A stretch of DNA of 64,000 bases from Lepidostoma basale (Eukaryota > Arthropoda > Insecta > Trichoptera > Lepidostomatidae), in NCBI GenBank assembly GCA_022606425.2, contig JAHDVF020000001.1:310001-374000 (forward strand). Reading direction: 5' to 3'. Below are positions 59,601-64,000 of the stretch, in pieces (within the stretch, counting starts at the first letter, position 1; every line of letters begins with the position of its first letter). The position numbers and the translations under genes were made by a program. The notes under the pieces were generated by a model, which was not told where the DNA came from, made no database searches, and saw nothing but the letters and a program-made list of their open reading frames with translations.

Positions 59601-62600
59601 GAATGGATGAATACGTCCTAAATAAAATTAAGAAAGGGTCACTAAGATGGTTTGGAAATATGGAACGAATGGATGAGGGAAGAATGGTTAAAAAGATATA
59701 TACAAGTAGTGTGAATAGAAAAAGAAGTCAAGGAAGGCCAAGGAAGACATGTTCATGGCCATGTTCGAAGTAGGAACAATTGACGAGCATACATGTCACG
59801 ATGTGTGAATGTAGAAGAGAGGCCAGAATTATGTCAGGATAGAACAGTGTGGCGATCCATCTTCTCTGCCTATCCCTTCCAAACTTGTTTGTCTCGTGGA
59901 CCCCCTGTTGATTTATTTTATTTTGTGCAGACCCCCCGAATGAGAATGAGCTAAAAAAAAAAAGGGGGGTCGCCATAAACCTTGCGCAGACCCCCTGACG
60001 TAGTTAAGGGACCCACAAATCAATTTTAATTTTCCACGGACCCCCTGAATGATCCCAAGGACCCCCGGGGGTCCATATCGACCGCTTTGGGAACCACTGA
60101 CTTAGACGAATGTGTGAAAATGTATATATTTATTTATTATTTTATTGAATAGCTTAAAGTCTTTTCAATCGCGTAAAGTCTTTTGTTTACCTGGGGAGAA
60201 GCATTACATGGAATGGTCGATCAAAGAAAGACGTTGATAATCATATCCACCAGGCTAAACTTGCCTTCAACAAAAAATCTAAAATATTCGAGTCCAACAA
60301 CATAGACCTAAACCTCCGAAAAACAACTTATAAAAACATTGGTATGGAGTGTGTTACTGTACGGCTGCGAAACTTGGTGCCTGGGCGGAAAAGAACATAA
60401 AAGGCTGGAGGCATTTGAGATGTGGACCTATCGATGAATTGCTCATGTTTCATGGAGAGACCACATTACAAATGAGGAGGTTCTCAGCAGAGTTGAAGAG
60501 AATAGGCACATGTTGAACACCATAGCGGAGAGGTGCGCGAGATGGATTAGTCATGTGTTGCGACACGAATGTTTCCTGCATAATGTATTGGAGGGAATGA
60601 TCGAGGGATCGATTGGCAGAGGACGACCTCGCCAGGAGTACCTAGACCATATTTGCCTAGATATGGGCTGCTCCTCTTATGCGGAGTTAAAGAGAGTTGC
60701 CGAGGATCAAGCGGAGTGGAAGAGGAGATGCGTCGCCTTGCTGCAGACCAATCATTAGATTGAGACCGAAGAAGAAGGTTGAATCACCGTTCACATCATT
60801 ACAGCGTGAGCCAAATCGATGTAAAGGGTATAGTTATTATATTGATTCTCATGACATGTGATATTCTTTGTTAGTGGCGGATAACTTGTGTGGCATCCAA
60901 ATACCCATCTTATGCACTTTCCCAATATAAAACTGCACTGTAGACTAGGAAGATCCAAGATTCTGGCTTCATTCTTTAATGGTTTGAAGTGGATCGAACG
61001 CAAACTGGTTCAAACCTGACCGTTTCAAAATAATGGCTTAATTCCTGGTCCACCTAATACTAATACAACAATATATATTGAAACATTTTATTTTAGGCAA
61101 ACACTAATATTTGTAAAATTTTAATTATGATATTATAAAAATATGGACTGGCAATTTTCAGTCATAACCATTACATATTTACAATGCAAAATAATAGCAG
61201 GAACGTGACAAAACAAAAGTTACATTATTTATTTCCATAACACGGTTTGTAAGATGTTCAATAAGATATTAAACGGTATACATTGTTGAAATGTTGGTCG
61301 TAAAAAAGTTGTGACATGTAACAGTTAGACTACCTTGAAAATAGACAGATAAGTCAACCGTTACTTTAGTAAATATAACCTCTGAACAAACTAAGTATTA
61401 AACAAATTACGAAAATAACTATTCATTATGTACATTATTACATATTGATAGGGTTGCAAATGATAGGATTTTCGGAAAGAGCAAAATTTTTTTTACAATT
61501 TGTACAATTCTCCAAGGAACAATTTGTAAACAAATAATGAGGAATGAGCCAATTCAATTTTAAAATTCATCTGTGAATAAATCATCCGTATACTGGCAAA
61601 ATATTAGGTGTTTCGGAAAGTTCAAAAAGTGTGATTAAAGCCAGGCACTGGCTGAAAAATGACCGGAAGGGGGCAACAGGCATTGCAAGCTTCAACAGGA
61701 TAATGCTCGACCTCACATTGCAATCACGGTCAAAAACTACATACAAAATGTGGGTTGGGAAATTCTACCGCGGCAAAAGTAGGTCTCAAAATTAAGATGT
61801 CCAAGACAGTAGACCTATGAGTGTCCACAAATGACTCCACCCCAATCTTGCTCCACGGTGTCCCCCTTGTGACCACGAACAGCTTTTGCTACCTCGGAAG
61901 TATGATAGCGGGCTCGGGAGGTACGGAGGAAGATGTAGCCAGCAGACTCAACAAGACAAGTGGAGCTTTCGCTATGCTTTGCCCTGAATGGCGTTCCAGT
62001 ATCATTTCAAGAAAGCTCAAGCTCCAAATATTCAGTAGTAACGTTAAAAGCGTACTGCTGTACGGATGTGAGACTTGAAAATCTTCCACGGACGTTATTG
62101 GAAAACTCAGGTGTCTATAAATAGGTGCCTTCGCTCAATATTCAAAATCTATTGGCCCCAAACAGTGTCAAATGCCGTTCTCTGTACCATGGCAGGCGAA
62201 AAGACAATTAGAGAACAAGTCACTGGACACAAATGGCAGTGGATCATTTACACTCTGAGACGGAACCCAGCCTGCATCGCTCAGAGCGCACTAAACTGGT
62301 CCGCAAGAGAAGAGGAAGCAAGGCAGACCTAGAGCCACCAGGAGAAGAGTCCTGCAGGACGAGGTTAAAGCAGCAGGCCTCACTTGGGATGATGCTAGGC
62401 ATCGGGTGGAGGTTTCTTGAGGCCTTATACACCACGGAGGTGTGACAGGCCAAAAAGAAGAAGACGTAGAATTTTAGAATATTGGATAAATCCGTGCAAC
62501 TTGATATCTTCTTCGACAGATGTTTCGGAAATCTTTGCAGTCTTCATATTAAGGATAGTTACATATGTGCGTTGGGTAACGTATGTAGTAATGCAGTATA

Positions 62601-63140
62601 CATTACCCACCACACATATACATTATAACTACCCTGAAGATGGAGACTGCAATGATCTTCAACACGTCTGTCACGGAAGATAACAAGTTACATGGATATA
62701 CCCAAGATCCCAAAAAAATAGACCAAACCAAATGTTTGTTTGTTCATTAGTAGTCAGATAATTAAAGACAACTTGATTGAAATAATGTCATGTACATGTT
62801 TATTTATTGACATAGAAAATGAATTCATGACATCTCAAAACAGACTGAAATCATTAGCATTATAAATACATAATTGTTTTCATTATCATCTATTTGTAGT
62901 AAATATAATTATTTGATTTATTACCAAACAGTAGACGATGAACTTTGTCAGTTCGTCGATGTTTCGGTCATTGACACTGTGATTCCGTGCGGGGATGTAA
63001 ATGACAGGGCGGCCGTGCATGTCTCTGTGTCGCAGCACTCTTCCCTTCTTTCCAACCATATGTTTCTTTACCTCTTCGGACTCCTCGGTCAAACTTGCTA
63101 CTCCATATTCCTGTCTCCATTTATTGGTTTTCAACACAGC
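56561..63140 (-). CDS. CRAL-TRIO (Sec14-like) domain protein, last three exons
   Basis: Exons 63140-62925, 59503-59292 and 56657-56561 join in phase (72 codons, 70 codons plus 2 bases, 1 base plus 32 codons including TAG). The encoded 174 residues form the C-terminal part of a CRAL-TRIO lipid-binding domain: GRPVIYIPARNHSVNDRNID, then NLCIVFDLANFSMGCMDYQM, then HYPERLGVCLIINAPTLFSG and WTVIKGWLDENTSSKVFF. Such proteins bind a hydrophobic ligand (phosphoinositide, tocopherol or retinoid) in a pocket covered by a gate helix and move or present it at membranes. The ligand here is unknown. The CRAL-TRIO N-terminal helices should be in exons beyond 64000. The protein ends soon after the domain (LIPDMLPTDM). 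Tail-to-tail with Btk29A. Confidence 0.9.
56860..57300. repeat. P4 palindrome with spacer
   Basis: Left arm: TTTTTTAACTACTTCCACTT and, on the - strand, CTGTCGA, T, GCCAG-CGAGT-CTGGC, GAAACCGGTC (about 56950-56912). Right arm: GAAACCGGTCGCTGTCTAAA at 57198 but without its core. The 230-base spacer is unusually long for this family. It lies in the last intron of the CRAL-TRIO gene. Confidence 0.75.
57301..57979. other. CRAL-TRIO intron, unassigned
   Basis: GGAAAAAAAACATTATTAA occurs at 57175 and again at 57698. The segment near 57830-57950 resembles 11270-11600. No exon. Confidence 0.4.
57980..58515 (+). pseudogene. LINE A 3' fragment, longest readable copy
   Basis: MAVHNGILLPTLMYGSEAWN, MRSLRRMCRYSVYDRVLYEN, MKGSLRWFGHMERMNEERMV, a one-base frame change near 58300, GRPRKTWHDQINQILNVGHV, CMNVEEAREICQERKVWQSI, then GGAGAGACGGCGTGATGGTT and TTAGT repeats. 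It gives the reference order for the family. Antisense in a CRAL-TRIO intron. Confidence 0.88.
58720..58920 (-). pseudogene. mariner-2 N-terminal fragment
   Basis: The - strand encodes MSTFLVNKKHLREVLLFCFN and WKKSTAEV, then breaks. The VEVYGDHAPS part is present in another frame. Same region as 41297-41632. Confidence 0.75.
58940..59085 (+). repeat. dispersed repeat shared with 24290-24490
   Basis: TAGTAGGTAACTTTTCCA and TTTGATCAAGTGTCGAAAAT match the earlier copy. Confidence 0.6.
59092..59265. repeat. P8 palindrome
   Basis: Arms with TTTGAATAAATATAACTACA and complement near 59235-59255. The right arm has ACATCGACAAAGGTTGGG, a GTT/AAC stem, then TGAAACATGTCTG. The core is degenerate (CGACAAA). 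Confidence 0.55.
59292..59503 (-). CDS. CRAL-TRIO exon 2 of 3
   Basis: Acceptor TTTTTAG, EEACKKCFEEVIDNLCIVFD to CWTVIKG plus TG of Trp; donor GTGAGT. Core beta-sheet and gate region of the lipid pocket. Confidence 0.92.
59520..59885 (+). pseudogene. LINE A fragment
   Basis: KKGSLRWFGNMERMDEGRMV with KQCMIEYL-type sequence upstream. The 3' end stops at TCTGCCTATCC, where a hAT-like element begins; CTTAGACGAATGTGTG after that element is also LINE A-like. Confidence 0.7.
59876..60099. mobile_element. hAT-like element, related to 6020-6728
   Basis: The right end GCTTTGGGAACCACTG and internal GGACCCCCGGGGGTCCATAT mirror the left end of the 6020 element. Left end CCAAACTTGTTTGTCTCGTG mirrors its right end but lacks the terminal bases. 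Inserted in or beside a LINE A fragment. Confidence 0.65.
60200..60765 (+). pseudogene. LINE B 3' fragment
   Basis: Across frames: LLYGCETWCLGGKEHKRLEA, AHVSWRDHITNEEVLSRVEE, then an open 82-codon end, ARWISHVLRHECFLHNVLEG to GRGRPRQEYLDHICLDMGCS and ending CVALLQTNH. Non-LTR ORF2 C-terminus. Confidence 0.8.
60781..60865 (-). mobile_element. SINE A 3' fragment
   Basis: Complement of the variant 3' end (GATTTGGCTCACGCTGTAAT) and ATCACATGTCATGAGAATCA. Truncated. Confidence 0.65.
60866..61605. other. CRAL-TRIO intron, unassigned
   Basis: No exon or element recognised. AAACTGGTTCAAACCTGACC near 61000 is weakly SINE B-like. Confidence 0.35.
61606..61785 (+). pseudogene. mariner-2 relic with internal deletion
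   Basis: TTAGGTGTTTCGGAAAGTTC is the same left end as at 41297, followed after a deletion by LQQDNARPHIAITVKNYIQN and VGWEILPR, which includes the second catalytic Asp (QDNARPH). Confidence 0.75.
61786..62450 (+). pseudogene. LINE D 3' fragment
   Basis: NSFCYLGSMIAGSGGTEEDV, ASRLNKTSGAFAMLCPEWRS, KLQIFSSNVKSVLLYGCET, stop, then in other frames WPQTVSNAVLCTMAGEKTIR and GWRFLEALYTTEV, stop. The order matches the region after the reverse transcriptase in many insect non-LTR elements. Confidence 0.85.
62495..62680. repeat. P9 palindrome
   Basis: Arms with CGACAGATGTTTCGG (left) and complementary ACACGTCTGTC (right). Right arm: CTGAAGA, T, GGAGA and TCTTC as stem II around an 11-base loop, but GAAA is lost. 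Left arm (- strand): core lost but CCGAAACATCTGTC kept. The two arms have decayed at different points. Confidence 0.6.
62925..63140 (-). CDS. CRAL-TRIO exon 1 of 3 in window
   Basis: Acceptor TTTATAG, then AVLKTNKWRQEYGVASLTEE and GRVLRHRDMHGRPVIYIPAR to FIVYCL; donor GTAATA. Both ends in phase 0. KWRQEYG is the end of the N-terminal helical part, so at least one exon lies upstream. Confidence 0.9.
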
Positions 63141-63290
63141 CTATAAATGAAGAAAATTAATATGTATAAAAAAATCATCTCTCTTCATTAAAAAAAAAAA
63201 AAAACAAGAATGAATGAAAGATAAAGTAAAAAAAAGCTTACATTGAATTTATAATTATTTGTTCAGTATAATGTTTCTTTTTTTTATATG

Positions 63291-63585
63291 TACCTTTGTA
63301 TACAACACTCACATTTATTTAAAAAAATATATATCAAACATGTTTTGGACTAACCAGCTATTCATCAGTTATATTATATAAATATTTAAAATATTATAAA
63401 ATTGTTTACAAATATGGTCAGTTTTGACAGAATAATGTGTCAAAACTGACCATATTTGTAAACAATTTTATAATATTTTAAATATTTATATAATATCACT
63501 GATGAAGGGCTGGTTAGTCCGAAACATGTTTGATATTTAATTTTTTTTTTTTTAATAGATGTGAGTGTTGTATACAAAGTATTTA
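63291..63585. repeat. P5 palindrome, nearly perfect hairpin
   Basis: Arms of about 140 bases, from TTTGTATACAACACTCACAT to its complement. At the centre TCAGTTTTGACA and TGTCAAAACTGA are separated by 8 bases. Each arm carries a hammerhead block pointing outward. The right one is intact (63492-63537); the left one has G12 of GAAA changed to A and a damaged stem II. Confidence 0.9.
63492..63537 (+). ncRNA. minimal type I hammerhead ribozyme
   Basis: All elements are present. Stem I AATATCA (63492-63498) pairs with TGATATT (63531-63537), 7 bp. Core CTGATGA is at 63499-63505. After one extra A, stem II GGGCT (63507-63511) pairs with AGTCC (63516-63520), one G-U, around loop GGTT. GAAA is at 63521-63524. 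Stem III is the self-complementary ACATGT (63524-63529). The predicted cleavage base is U63530 (GUU, allowed by the NUH rule). Stem III is so short that cleavage would be expected mainly in dimers, as reported for Penelope-type hammerheads. Confidence 0.8.
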
Positions 63586-63769
63586 AAAAAAAAACATTAA
63601 ATATCTACAACACAAGGTTATGGCGAACATAGAAAATTTGTTCAGTATTTTCAATTAAGTTAATAGATATGTATATTTTAAACATGGACAATGTAAGTAT
63701 GATTATTAACCCTTAATTGGGTCCTAGGAAACGCATCCTGTTAAATAATATTGTTTTGGAATTTTTTAT

Positions 63770-63855
63770 GAATAAACACTGTTTTTTCCACTTTTGAGTT
63801 TTTATATTTTTTTCTCTGTTTCGAAGGTTTTACAACTTCATCATGGAAGAAACAA
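63770..63855 (-). repeat. P3 left arm
   Basis: CCACTTTTGAGTTTTTATAT and CTGTTTCGAAGGTTTTACAA with CTTCATCATGG. On the - strand the core reads CATGATGA. No right arm is seen before the window ends. Confidence 0.6.
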
Positions 63856-64000
63856 TATAAACTAACCAAAATTATATTACACAAAATACAAGAATCTAAA
63901 AACACATACATCATGTGTTAATTAAAATTAGGCAGTACCAGGGACATAACCGTAACAAGAAATCAATTGGTTAATATTTTAGGTTTTGCAAAGGATTTTT

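Overview
This is eukaryotic, almost certainly insect, nuclear DNA. It is AT-rich, the genes are split by GT-AG introns, and most of the rest is transposon debris: tRNA-derived SINEs, 5'-truncated non-LTR retrotransposons, mariner, hAT-like and foldback elements. The insect order cannot be fixed from the sequence. No bacterial, viral or CRISPR features were seen.

Two host genes are present and they converge. On the + strand, 35518-47258, are eleven exons of the insect Tec-family tyrosine kinase Btk29A, covering the end of the proline-rich linker, SH3, SH2 and the complete kinase domain. Exon phases join cleanly. The PH/Btk-motif exons are not seen and presumably lie upstream, so the first 35.5 kb is intron or 5' flank filled with repeats. 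On the - strand, 63140 down to 56561, are the last three exons of a CRAL-TRIO (Sec14-like) lipid-binding protein whose N-terminal exons lie beyond the right edge. Between them, 47.3-54.9 kb is mostly repeat-free and probably holds the Btk29A 3' UTR. A mariner copy sits at 54919-56205.

Two observations stand out. First, the Btk29A kinase reading frame ends at a UGA (46803-46805), but the same frame continues for 150 codons with strong G/C-ending codon bias to a second stop at 47256-47258, where composition drops at once to AT-rich. This is a good candidate for stop-codon readthrough giving a C-terminal extension. Second, many of the palindromic repeats, from at least nine sequence families, carry hammerhead-ribozyme-like motifs at the inner end of an arm. 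One (63492-63537) has all the paired and core elements of a minimal type I hammerhead, and another (12981-13020) lacks one core base. Hammerheads of this kind are known from Penelope-like retroelements and retrozymes. No Penelope reverse transcriptase was found here, so these look like non-autonomous units.

Repeat labels used below: LINE A (tail of TTAGT repeats, about 20 fragments), LINE B to F (other non-LTR fragments), SINE A and B (tRNA-derived), NA1 (a 0.5-kb element sharing the LINE A 3' end), P1 to P9 (palindromes with ribozyme-like cores).
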